Below, piece after piece: positions 1-6,342 of a DNA stretch of 8,335 nucleotides; position 1 is the stretch's first letter; each line of letters opens with the position of its first letter. The position numbers and the translations under genes are program-made. The notes beneath the pieces were generated by a model, which made no database searches, was not told the origin of the DNA, and worked only from the letters and a program-made list of their open reading frames with translations. Origin of the DNA: Chloroflexota bacterium (GTDB lineage Bacteria; Chloroflexota; Dehalococcoidia; Bin125); assembly GCA_026707335.1 (NCBI GenBank), contig JAPOXB010000128.1, forward strand, positions 1 through 8,335, written 5' to 3'.

Positions 1-21
1 GGGCGGGCCGGAGCCCCGCCC
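1..21. other. GC-rich inverted repeat at the window edge
   Basis: GGGCGGG (1-7) and CCCGCCC (15-21) are perfect reverse complements with a 7-base loop, ending 17 bases before the first gene. It could be the terminator stem of a gene to the left or part of the leader of the halogenase-like gene. No T-run follows on the + strand. In DNA this GC-rich, a 7-bp GC stem can arise by chance, so the call is weak. Confidence 0.25.
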
Positions 22-38
22 GTCGAGAAGCGAGCGCC

Positions 39-1754
39 ATGAGCGATTCCCCGCGCGAGTCCTGCGACGTGGTCGTGATCGGCGGCGGGCCGGGCGGCGC
101 CGCCACGGCGACGCTGCTGGCGGATCACGGCCTGCGGGTGATCCTGCTCGAGCGCGCGGCCTTCCCCCGCGAGCACGTGGGGGAGTCGCTGCTGCCGGCC
201 AGCATCCCGGTGCTGGAGCAACTGGGCGTGATGCCGCGGATCGAGGCGGCGGGCTTCGTCACCAAGCGCGGCGCGACGCTGGTCTGGGGCAAGGAGCCCG
301 ACCCCTGGAGTTGGTACTTCGCCGACGATCCTGGCCAGCGCCCCACCTCCTTCCAGGTGGTGCGCGCCGAGTTCGACAAGATCCTGCTCGACAACGCCGG
401 GGCGCACGGCGTCGACGTGCGCGAGAGCCACCAGGTGCTCGACGTGGCGTTCGACGGGGAGCGCGCCACCGGCGTGCGCTACCTCCACGACGGCGCCCAG
501 GGGGCGATCGACTCGCGCTTCGTCGTCGACGCCAGCGGGCAGGCGGCCCTGCTCAGCCGCAAACTGAAGCTCCAGCAGTGGGACAACTTCTTCCGCAACC
601 TGGCGGTCTACGGCTACTACCGCGGCGCCGCCCACCTCGACCCGCCCAACGACGGCAACATCTTCATCGAGTCCTACGCGCACGGCTGGTTCTGGAAGAT
701 CCCCCTGCACACCGGCGTCACCAGCGTCGGCGTCGTGGTCGACAAGGAGGTGGGGCAGGCGGGGCTGCGCGAGCACGGCGCGCGCGGCTTCCTGGAGGCC
801 CAGATCGAGCAGGCCCCGCATGTGCGCAAGCTGCTCGACGGCGCCACGCTGGCGGCCGAGCCGGAGGTCGAGCGGGACTGGTCGTACACCTCGTCGTCGT
901 TCGCGGGCGACGGCTACGTGCTCGTCGGCGACGCGGCCTGCTTCCTCGACCCGCTGTTCTCCTCGGGCGTCCATCTGGCGCTGGGCGGCGCGACGCTGGC
1001 CGCCACCTACGTGCGCACCGCGCTCGCCAATCCCGCCAGCCGCGCCCAGGCCGCGCAGGCCTACCACTCGCTCTACGACAAGCAGTACCAGTACTTCCGT
1101 CTCACCGCGCAGTTGTTCTACGGCACGAACCGCAGCGCCGACTCGTACTTCTGGGAGGCGCGCCGCATCCTGGGCGACGACGACGCGACGCCCCGCGCCG
1201 CCTTCGTCAAGGTCGTGGGTGGGCAGACGCCGCAGGGCTACGAGCGGGCCGTGATCGAGCGGGGCGTCGTGCCGGCGGGCCTCCTCGACGAGGTGCAGCG
1301 CATGGAGGCCTGGTTCCAGCAGCGCAAGGAATCGACCGAGGCGCTGCTGCGCGACCCCTCGGCGCTGTTGCGCGCCGTGCCCACGCTGGCGGCGCAGATG
1401 CGGCTCGAGGAGAAGCCGGTGCTGGGACCGCAGGGATACACGCCGGGCTTCCAGATCGTCTCGACGGGGCCGGAGGCCATCGCGGGCGGCTACCCGGTCA
1501 CGGCGGTCATCGCGACCTGCATCGCCAAGATGGACGGACGGCGCACGGTCGGCGAGATCATCGCCGCCGTGCAGGCCGAGCACGGGCTGCAAGACGGCGC
1601 CGCCCTGACGGGCATCGTGCAGCGCGATCTACCGACGCTGATCGGCGGCGGCATGGTCGATGTGACCGTGCAATCGACCGGCCGCAACGAGCCGTGCCCC
1701 TGCGGATCGGGCAAGAAATACAAGCGCTGCCACGGCGTCGCGGGGCGCGGCTGA
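39..1754 (+). CDS. Flavin-dependent halogenase-like oxidoreductase with PqqD-like and SEC-C C-terminal domains
   Basis: A 571-residue FAD enzyme of the tryptophan/phenol halogenase superfamily, probably cytoplasmic. The first 330 residues show the Rossmann dinucleotide motif GGGPGG (15-20), FPREHVGESLLP (42-53), Lys76 where family members carry their catalytic lysine, the halogenase hallmark WFWKIP (217-222, pattern WxWxIP), and the FAD/halide-site block VGDAACFLDPLFSSG (296-310). Family members use FADH2 and O2 to make HOX for chlorination or bromination of an aromatic or pyrrole ring; some relatives are plain oxidoreductases. Residues about 485-543 look like a PqqD-type winged helix (MDGRRTVGEI, then ...LIGGGMVDV). 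Residues 549-566 are a SEC-C zinc motif, CPCGSGKKYKRCH, with Cys553, Cys555, Cys564 and His565. The total length equals a usual halogenase core plus these additions. The start has only a weak purine-rich upstream stretch (GAGAAG), but the Rossmann strand begins at residue 10, as expected. The substrate is unknown, and no biosynthetic cluster is visible beside it. Confidence 0.85.
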   Translation: MSDSPRESCDVVVIGGGPGGAATATLLADHGLRVILLERAAFPREHVGESLLPASIPVLEQLGVMPRIEAAGFVTKRGATLVWGKEPDPWSWYFADDPGQRPTSFQVVRAEFDKILLDNAGAHGVDVRESHQVLDVAFDGERATGVRYLHDGAQGAIDSRFVVDASGQAALLSRKLKLQQWDNFFRNLAVYGYYRGAAHLDPPNDGNIFIESYAHGWFWKIPLHTGVTSVGVVVDKEVGQAGLREHGARGFLEAQIEQAPHVRKLLDGATLAAEPEVERDWSYTSSSFAGDGYVLVGDAACFLDPLFSSGVHLALGGATLAATYVRTALANPASRAQAAQAYHSLYDKQYQYFRLTAQLFYGTNRSADSYFWEARRILGDDDATPRAAFVKVVGGQTPQGYERAVIERGVVPAGLLDEVQRMEAWFQQRKESTEALLRDPSALLRAVPTLAAQMRLEEKPVLGPQGYTPGFQIVSTGPEAIAGGYPVTAVIATCIAKMDGRRTVGEIIAAVQAEHGLQDGAALTGIVQRDLPTLIGGGMVDVTVQSTGRNEPCPCGSGKKYKRCHGVAGRG

Positions 1755-1775
1755 CGCCGTCCGGCCCGCGCGCGA

Positions 1776-1800
1776 CGGCCCGGTGGATAACTTTGGGCCG
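1776..1800 (+). terminator. Possible terminator hairpin after the halogenase-like gene
   Basis: CGGCCC (1776-1781) pairs perfectly with GGGCCG (1795-1800) across a 13-base loop. The stem can be lengthened inside by two G-T pairs, and outside by two GC pairs after an A-A mismatch. It starts 21 bases after the stop codon. No T-run follows, so it would be a weak or factor-assisted terminator at best. Confidence 0.3.
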
Positions 1801-1827
1801 ACGGGGGCAAATTCGACAACTCGGCGC

Positions 1828-1855
1828 TTGCACAGCCTGTCTCATTTGATAGGAT
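1828..1855 (+). promoter_or_regulatory. Candidate sigma70-type promoter for the ABC importer operon
   Basis: TTGCAC (1828-1833) and TAGGAT (1850-1855) are separated by 16 bases in the most AT-rich part of the 181-base gap before the binding-protein gene. The -10 box matches the consensus at four of six positions and the -35 box at three. It lies about 80 bases upstream of the start codon. This is assigned by eye and needs start-site mapping. Confidence 0.35.
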
Positions 1856-1922
1856 TCGCGGCGGTTTCGGCGAGCGCACCGGACGGCTCGCCATGTATTC
1901 AGTGGACCCCAAACGGGCACAC

Positions 1923-1928
1923 AGGAGG
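1923..1928 (+). promoter_or_regulatory. Strong ribosome binding site fixing the binding-protein start
   Basis: AGGAGG, a full anti-SD match, lies 7 bases before the ATG at 1936. It settles the start against an in-frame ATG 153 bases upstream (1783), which has no such site and would bury the export signal inside the protein. Confidence 0.85.
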
Positions 1929-1935
1929 CAGATTG

Positions 1936-3807
1936 ATGGCATCGAATTACTGGAGCCGGATGCGCGCACGCCGGGTCAGCCGGCGCACGATGTTGAAGGC
2001 GAGCGGAGCCGCCGGAGTCGGCGTGGCCGGGATCGCGCTGGTCGGGTGCGGCGGCGACGACGACGACGATGACGCCGCTCCCGCCCCAGCTCCCGCGGCC
2101 GCGGCCGCCGAGGAGCAGGCCGAAGAGCAGGCCGAACAGGTCATGGATGATGCCGAGGACCAGGCCGAAGAGCAGGCCATGGACGACGAACCGGCCGAAG
2201 AGGAGACCATGTCGGGCGCGCCGATGGGCGGCACGCTGCGCCGGGGCAACACCTCCACGCCGAACTTCGTTCGCCTGGGCCTGAACAACGCCGGCAACAA
2301 CACCGGCTACAACCAGGACGGCAGCATCTACGAGCGCATCGCGCGGGTGGGCGCCAGCGGCCTCACGCGGCAGGACGAGGTCGGGCCCAACTTCCACCGG
2401 GCGACCGAGTTCGACTACGCGATCCAGCCCGTGCTGGCCACCGGCTGGGAGACCCCGGACGACGTGACCTGGGTGATCAACTCCCGCACCGACCCCGTGT
2501 GGCACACCGGCCGCTCCTTCGACGCCGAGGACATCACCTGGGTGTTGAACGAGATCCAGGACGAGAACGCCGGCGGCGGCGGCTCGCCCATGCACCTGAT
2601 GGCGCAGAACATCGACAGCGTCGAGACGGTCGATGCGGCGAGCGTGCGGATGGCGCTGACCAAGCCGACGGGGTACATCGAGACCCTGCTCGAGCAGACG
2701 AACATCGTCGACCGCGAGACCTACGATCAGCGCATCGACGAGGCCGTGGTCGTCGGCACGGGCCCCTACCAATTCACCAACTACGACCCGAACCGGGGCT
2801 GGGACCAGATCCCGCACCCCGACTTCGCCAGCGAGAACCCGCACTCGGTCTACAGCGGCGGCCAGCCGCTGCTGGACAAGATCGAGCACATCCTCTTCGC
2901 GGACGTCAACGCGATGGGCCTCGCGCTGGAGGCGGGCGAGATCGACACGCACCGCGGCGTGCCCATCGGCGTGCCCGAGATCGGCGAGCGCCTGCTCGCC
3001 GACGAGGACTTCTTCAAGGTCTCGGGCTACGGCCTGGGCGGCCGGGTGCTGCGCTTCCGCGCCGACTCCGAGCCCTTCCGCAACAAGCTGGCCCGCCAGG
3101 CGGTGCTGATGCTCGCCGACGGCCCCCGCATCCAGCGGGACTTCTTCGGGCCCTTCGACGTCGCCGGCCGCATGCCCTGGCAGCCCGGCTCGCCGGCCTT
3201 CGTCGCCGACCTGGACCCGCACCCCATCGCGGTCGACCCCGAGGCCACGCGGGCCGAGGCCGGGCGCCTGTTCGAGGCGGCGGGCTTCAGCGGCGGCGAG
3301 GTCCTGAAGATGGACATCCTGCCGGAGCGGCTCGACGCGCCGGCCACGGCGCAGCTCCTGCAGCAGGAGGTCGCGGCGTTCGGCATCGAGACCGAGATCA
3401 CCCCGCGTGAGTACACGGAGATGATCACGCTCCAGACCACCGGCACGTTCGACCACATGATCATCGGCTTCGGCAACTGGGTCCGCCCGGGCAGCCCGGC
3501 CGTGACGGTGCTCTTCGCCGACGCCTACGACGGCCGCATGAACGCGCCCGTGGACGAGAACGTGCCGTTGCTCGAACGGCCCGGCATCGCCGACGAGCCG
3601 GAGTGGACCAGCATGGTCCAGGCGGCCATCGACGGCACCTGGGACGACTGGCAGGCCTGGAACGAGAAGTATCTCGACGTCGCCTGGAGCAACTGCCTCG
3701 TGCGCCAGTACGCGCTGCTGTCGGAGAACAGCGCCCGCGCCGGCCTGACGCATCCGGACGACGCCTACGGCTGGGCCTACGCGCCGGGGTACCACATCGT
3801 CAGTTGA
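1936..3807 (+). CDS. Tat-exported lipoprotein, ABC importer substrate-binding protein (SBP family 5)
   Basis: A 623-residue extracytoplasmic binding protein of the peptide/nickel/opine (DppA/OppA) class. It would deliver solute to the two permeases encoded just downstream. The N-terminus shows a twin-arginine signal (SRRTMLK, 15-21), a hydrophobic stretch (22-36) and a lipobox LVGC with Cys38 as the predicted lipidated residue. After it come six Asp (41-46), an Ala/Pro stretch and an acidic Glu/Gln/Ala/Asp segment to about residue 91, probably a flexible tether. The solute-binding domain starts near GGTLRRGN (98-105). Family-typical pieces are DDVTWVI (175-181), WHTGRSFDAEDI (189-200) and VGTGPYQF (273-280). 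The length fits the family plus the linker. The start is chosen from the AGGAGG site and the Tat signal. The substrate cannot be read from the sequence; a peptide is the default guess. Tat export implies folding before secretion, which is common for such proteins in Chloroflexota. Confidence 0.9.
   Translation: MASNYWSRMRARRVSRRTMLKASGAAGVGVAGIALVGCGGDDDDDDAAPAPAPAAAAAEEQAEEQAEQVMDDAEDQAEEQAMDDEPAEEETMSGAPMGGTLRRGNTSTPNFVRLGLNNAGNNTGYNQDGSIYERIARVGASGLTRQDEVGPNFHRATEFDYAIQPVLATGWETPDDVTWVINSRTDPVWHTGRSFDAEDITWVLNEIQDENAGGGGSPMHLMAQNIDSVETVDAASVRMALTKPTGYIETLLEQTNIVDRETYDQRIDEAVVVGTGPYQFTNYDPNRGWDQIPHPDFASENPHSVYSGGQPLLDKIEHILFADVNAMGLALEAGEIDTHRGVPIGVPEIGERLLADEDFFKVSGYGLGGRVLRFRADSEPFRNKLARQAVLMLADGPRIQRDFFGPFDVAGRMPWQPGSPAFVADLDPHPIAVDPEATRAEAGRLFEAAGFSGGEVLKMDILPERLDAPATAQLLQQEVAAFGIETEITPREYTEMITLQTTGTFDHMIIGFGNWVRPGSPAVTVLFADAYDGRMNAPVDENVPLLERPGIADEPEWTSMVQAAIDGTWDDWQAWNEKYLDVAWSNCLVRQYALLSENSARAGLTHPDDAYGWAYAPGYHIVS
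2116..2178 (+). repeat. Short in-frame direct repeat in the acidic linker
   Basis: CAGGCCGAAGAGCAGGCC occurs at 2116-2133 and again at 2161-2178, 45 bases apart and in the same frame, encoding QAEEQA each time. A related fragment follows near 2190 (CCGGCCGAAGAGGAG). A run of six Asp codons (2056-2073) precedes it. Such low-complexity coding repeats can expand or contract by slippage, so linker length may vary between strains. Confidence 0.7.
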
Positions 3808-3832
3808 CGGCTCCGGCCCTGCTAGGATCAGT

Positions 3833-3866
3833 GGCGGCCCCGCGTGTGATCGCATGCGGGGCCGCC
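3833..3866 (+). terminator. Strong stem-loop between binding-protein and permease genes
   Basis: GGCGGCCCCGC (3833-3843) and GCGGGGCCGCC (3856-3866) form a perfect 11-bp stem. The 12-base interval can itself pair for four more steps, two of them G-U type, closing on a GATC tetraloop. It starts 25 bases after the binding-protein stop and ends 43 bases before the permease start. No T-run follows, so it is better read as a partial terminator or an mRNA 3'-end stabiliser than as a full stop. Stem-loops here are known in other ABC import operons, for example malE-malF, where they raise the binding-protein to permease ratio. Confidence 0.65.
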
Positions 3867-3909
3867 GTCGCTTAGTGTCCCCCCGGACGGACCGAGGCGC
3901 GCTCCGCAC

Positions 3910-4869
3910 ATGCTGCCTTACATCGTCAATCGCTTCGGCACGCAGTTGCTCCCGGTCCTGTTCCTGGCCTCGATCCTCGTCTTCATGTCGGTGCGGCTCA
4001 TCCCCGGCGACCCGGCCGCGGCCGCCGTCGGCGAGCAGGCCACGCCCGAGGCCTACTACGCCTACCGCGAGCAGTTGGGCCTCAACGACCCCTGGTACGA
4101 GCAGTACTTCAACTGGATCGGCGGCGTCATCGTCGGCGACTTCGGCATCTCCACCAAGGGCGCCGAAGCCTCGGAGATCATCTGGAGCGCCTTCCCGGCC
4201 ACGATCGAGCTGACGTTCTTCGCGCTGCTGGTGGGCTTCGGCTGGGGCACGGTCCTGGGGCTCCTGGCGGCGGTCAATCGCGGCGGCTTCTGGGACTACT
4301 TCGCGGCCCTGTGGACGGGCTGGAACATCGGCGTCCCGTCGTTCATCGCGGGGCTGTTCTACCTGCTGGTCTTCGCCCTGCAGTTGGATCTCTTACCCGC
4401 CGCGGGGCGGGTCGCCTTCTTCGAGGATCCGGTGCAGGCGATCCAGCACCTCATCCTGCCCAGCTTGGCGCTGGGCGGCATCGTGGCGGCCGGCATCTCG
4501 CGCTTCGTGCGGCAGTCGGTGCTCGACACGATGACCGAGGACTACATCCGCACGGCCCGCGCCAAGGGCCTGCGTGACCGCGTCGTGCTCCTGCGGCACG
4601 CGCTCAAGCCCAGCCTGATCCCGGTGGTCACCTTCGCGGGCCTGCAGATGGCGACGATCCTGGGCGGCACCCTGGTCATCGAGACCGTCTTCACCTGGCC
4701 CGGCGTGGGCCGGGCGCTCGTCGTCGCGGTGCGCGACCGCGACTACAACGTGATGCAGGTCATCACGATGCTGCTGGTGTTCATCTTCGTCAGCGTGAAT
4801 CTGCTGGTCGACCTGCTCTACGCCGGGCTGGATCCGCGCATCCGTCTCGGCGCATCGGCGGAGGGGTAG
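3910..4869 (+). CDS. ABC importer permease, DppB/OppB type
   Basis: A 319-residue inner-membrane subunit that forms half of the import channel. It opens with the class-typical MLPYIVNRFGTQLLPVLF, a membrane segment at about 12-30, and RLIPGDPA (29-36). Further hydrophobic segments lie near 99-121, 132-157, 182-199, 236-258 and 282-305. The cytoplasmic EAA loop that docks the ATPase is TEDYIRTARAKGL (209-221). FTWPGVGR (261-268) and the C-terminal DPRIRLG (308-314) are also characteristic. The length matches the family. The upstream ribosome site is poor (GAGG at 3894-3897, 12 bases before ATG), which fits lower expression than the binding protein. It is almost certainly cotranscribed with the genes on either side; its stop is 2 bases before the next start. 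Confidence 0.93.
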   Translation: MLPYIVNRFGTQLLPVLFLASILVFMSVRLIPGDPAAAAVGEQATPEAYYAYREQLGLNDPWYEQYFNWIGGVIVGDFGISTKGAEASEIIWSAFPATIELTFFALLVGFGWGTVLGLLAAVNRGGFWDYFAALWTGWNIGVPSFIAGLFYLLVFALQLDLLPAAGRVAFFEDPVQAIQHLILPSLALGGIVAAGISRFVRQSVLDTMTEDYIRTARAKGLRDRVVLLRHALKPSLIPVVTFAGLQMATILGGTLVIETVFTWPGVGRALVVAVRDRDYNVMQVITMLLVFIFVSVNLLVDLLYAGLDPRIRLGASAEG

Positions 4870-4871
4870 CC

Positions 4872-5789
4872 ATGGCGCAAACGCAATCCGCCGTCGCCGC
4901 GCCGCTGCAGATCGCCGAGCGGCACTGGTACACCGACGTGCTGGCCGAAGTCGTGGCCATCGCGAAGGAGCCGCGCGGGGGCATCGCGATCTTCATCCTG
5001 ATCGTCTTGCTGCTCTTCGCCTACATCCTGCCGATCTTCGACCCCACCGACCCCAACTTCATCATCAACGCGCCCAAGAACGAAGGCCCCTCGTGGGGCA
5101 GCCCGATGGGCACCGACCACCTCGCGCGCGACCTGCTGGCGCGCAACTCGATCGGCCTGGGGCGGACGATCGTCAACGGCCTGGGGGCGGTGATCGTGGG
5201 CTGGTTCGCCGGCATCGTGATCGGCTACATCGCCGGCTGGCGCGGCGCCAAGACCGACATCATCATCATGCGCGCGATCGATACGCTGCTGGCCTTCCCG
5301 GGCATCCTGCTCGCGATCGTCATGATCACCATCCTGCGCGAGATCGCGGTCGGCTGGGACCTGCTGCCGCTGGCGACGGCGATCGCCATCTTCAACGTCC
5401 CCTGGGTCGCCCGCCTGGCGCGGGCCGGCGTGCTGCGCGAACGCGGCCGCGACTACGTGCTGGCGGCGCGCACGATCGGCTGCTCGGGCCGGCGCATCCT
5501 CTTCCGGCACGTCGCGATCAACACCTTCGGGCCCTTCACGGTGCAGCTGCCGCTGGCCGTGGTCGCCTCGGTGCTGACGATGGCGGCGCTCAACTTCCTG
5601 GGCCTGGGCGCGAAGCCGCCCGACCCCACGCTGGGGCAGATCCTGCTCGACGGCAGCCGCTTCATGCGCGACGACCCGCACTACGTGATCGGTCCCACGA
5701 TCGTCCTGGCGCTGCTGATGGCCTCGCTGAACTTCCTCAGCGACGTCATGTCGGAGCGCTTCGACCCGGTGCGCCGGCGCCAGGTCTAA
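4872..5789 (+). CDS. ABC importer permease, DppC/OppC type
   Basis: A 305-residue inner-membrane subunit, the partner of the preceding permease. After a short cytoplasmic N-terminus come a first membrane segment (about 37-55), then the class signature GTDHLARDLLAR (80-91), and membrane segments near 98-121, 131-155, 162-181, 225-245 and 271-290. The EAA loop is RGRDYVLAARTIG (191-203). FLGLGAKPPDPTLGQIL (242-258) and a C-terminal ERFDPVRRR (295-303) are typical. The start lies 2 bases after the upstream stop and has GAGGGG (4861-4866) 5 bases before it, overlapping the end of the previous gene, so translation is probably coupled. No ATPase gene follows; a convergent gene ends 19 bases beyond the stop. 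Confidence 0.93.
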   Translation: MAQTQSAVAAPLQIAERHWYTDVLAEVVAIAKEPRGGIAIFILIVLLLFAYILPIFDPTDPNFIINAPKNEGPSWGSPMGTDHLARDLLARNSIGLGRTIVNGLGAVIVGWFAGIVIGYIAGWRGAKTDIIIMRAIDTLLAFPGILLAIVMITILREIAVGWDLLPLATAIAIFNVPWVARLARAGVLRERGRDYVLAARTIGCSGRRILFRHVAINTFGPFTVQLPLAVVASVLTMAALNFLGLGAKPPDPTLGQILLDGSRFMRDDPHYVIGPTIVLALLMASLNFLSDVMSERFDPVRRRQV

Positions 5790-5819
5790 CGCCTCGGCAC
5801 GGCGCGCTTCAGCGAGGCG
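5790..5819. terminator. Candidate bidirectional terminator at the convergent junction
   Basis: CGCCTCG (5790-5796) and CGAGGCG (5813-5819) are perfect reverse complements with a 16-base loop. The left arm begins directly after the permease stop, and the right arm lies in the last codons of the opposing gene. A stem of this kind forms in transcripts from both strands. There is no T-run on either side, so any termination would be inefficient or Rho-assisted. Confidence 0.35.
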
Positions 5820-6306
5820 GCGCCGGCTCGGCCGGTGTGAGCACGAAGAGCGGCAGTTCCCGCCCCGACGCCCACGAGCGATAGTGCGCGAAGCCCGAGT
5901 AGGTCGCCTCGGCGGTGGCCCAGATCGCCTCGCGCTCGGGGCCCGCGGGCTCGCGCGCGGTGGCGGCCCAGGAGCGGCCGTCGCGCAGGACGGTGCAGGC
6001 CGGGTCGGCGCGCAGGTTGACGCACCAGGCGGGCGTGCGCGGCCCGCCGAAGTTGCTCCCCACGAGCGCGATCGCGCCGCCCTCCAGATCGACGTAGAGG
6101 AGCGGCACGGAGCGGGGACGGCCGCTGCGCGCGCCGGTCGTCGTGAGGAGCAGGAAGGGGTAGCCCCAGCCCCAGGGGGAGCGCCCGCTCATCAGGCGGA
6201 AGAGGGGCACGTCGAAGCGGTAGAGGATGTGGCTCAGCGCCCGCACGACGGGCCGCCGGGTGGTGACCGTCTCCAGGGCGCGTCGCCAGCGGGGGACCGT
6301 CGGCAT
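5809..6306 (-). CDS. Ddn/nitroreductase-family deazaflavin (F420)-dependent oxidoreductase
   Basis: A 165-residue protein of the split beta-barrel family that includes mycobacterial Ddn. Members bind F420 or, in some branches, FMN or haem, and reduce quinones, nitro compounds or other electrophiles. Family blocks are visible: FLLLTTTGARSGRPR (51-65) followed by SVPLLY (66-71), the cofactor-region block SNFGGPRTPAWCVNLRADP (84-102), WATAEATYSGFAHYR (129-143), and the closing LPLFVLTP (151-158). The length is normal. The native substrate is unknown. The start lacks a clear ribosome site; TATCTT lies exactly 7 bases upstream, compatible with leaderless transcription from the ATG. It is also only 36 bases after the carboxyltransferase-like gene on the same strand, so read-through from that operon is possible. 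F420 use is known from the family; nothing in the window shows F420 synthesis. Confidence 0.82.
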   Translation of the reverse strand: MPTVPRWRRALETVTTRRPVVRALSHILYRFDVPLFRLMSGRSPWGWGYPFLLLTTTGARSGRPRSVPLLYVDLEGGAIALVGSNFGGPRTPAWCVNLRADPACTVLRDGRSWAATAREPAGPEREAIWATAEATYSGFAHYRSWASGRELPLFVLTPAEPAPPR

Positions 6307-6313
6307 GTGGGCG

Positions 6314-6319
6314 AAGATA
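6314..6319 (-). promoter_or_regulatory. Possible -10 box for a leaderless transcript
   Basis: Read on the - strand, TATCTT lies 7 bases upstream of the ATG at 6306. It fits the TANNNT -10 pattern at the distance that places transcription start at or next to the start codon. No Shine-Dalgarno sequence is seen in between. No convincing -35 box was found. Confidence 0.3.
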
Positions 6320-6342
6320 GCAGCGACGGGACCGCCGCCGCC

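Noticed and set aside
311..1849. 512-codon alternative + strand frame inside the halogenase-like gene
   Set aside because: It is an Arg/Ala/Gly-rich shifted frame; the halogenase frame carries every motif.
1783..1935. 51-residue N-terminal extension of the binding protein from an upstream ATG
   Set aside because: The AGGAGG site sits inside this stretch, just before the ATG at 1936, and the extension would place the Tat signal internally. It also overlaps the candidate promoter.
1558..3909. Very long open frame (783 codons) on the - strand opposite the binding-protein gene
   Set aside because: The + strand frame has a Tat signal, lipobox, family motifs and a strong ribosome site. The antisense translation is rich in Arg, Val, Gly, Asp and His with no recognisable domain, as expected of a mirror frame in high-GC codons.
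4818..5681. 287-codon - strand frame opposite the second permease
   Set aside because: Highly charged antisense translation with no membrane segment or domain, while the + strand encodes a textbook permease.
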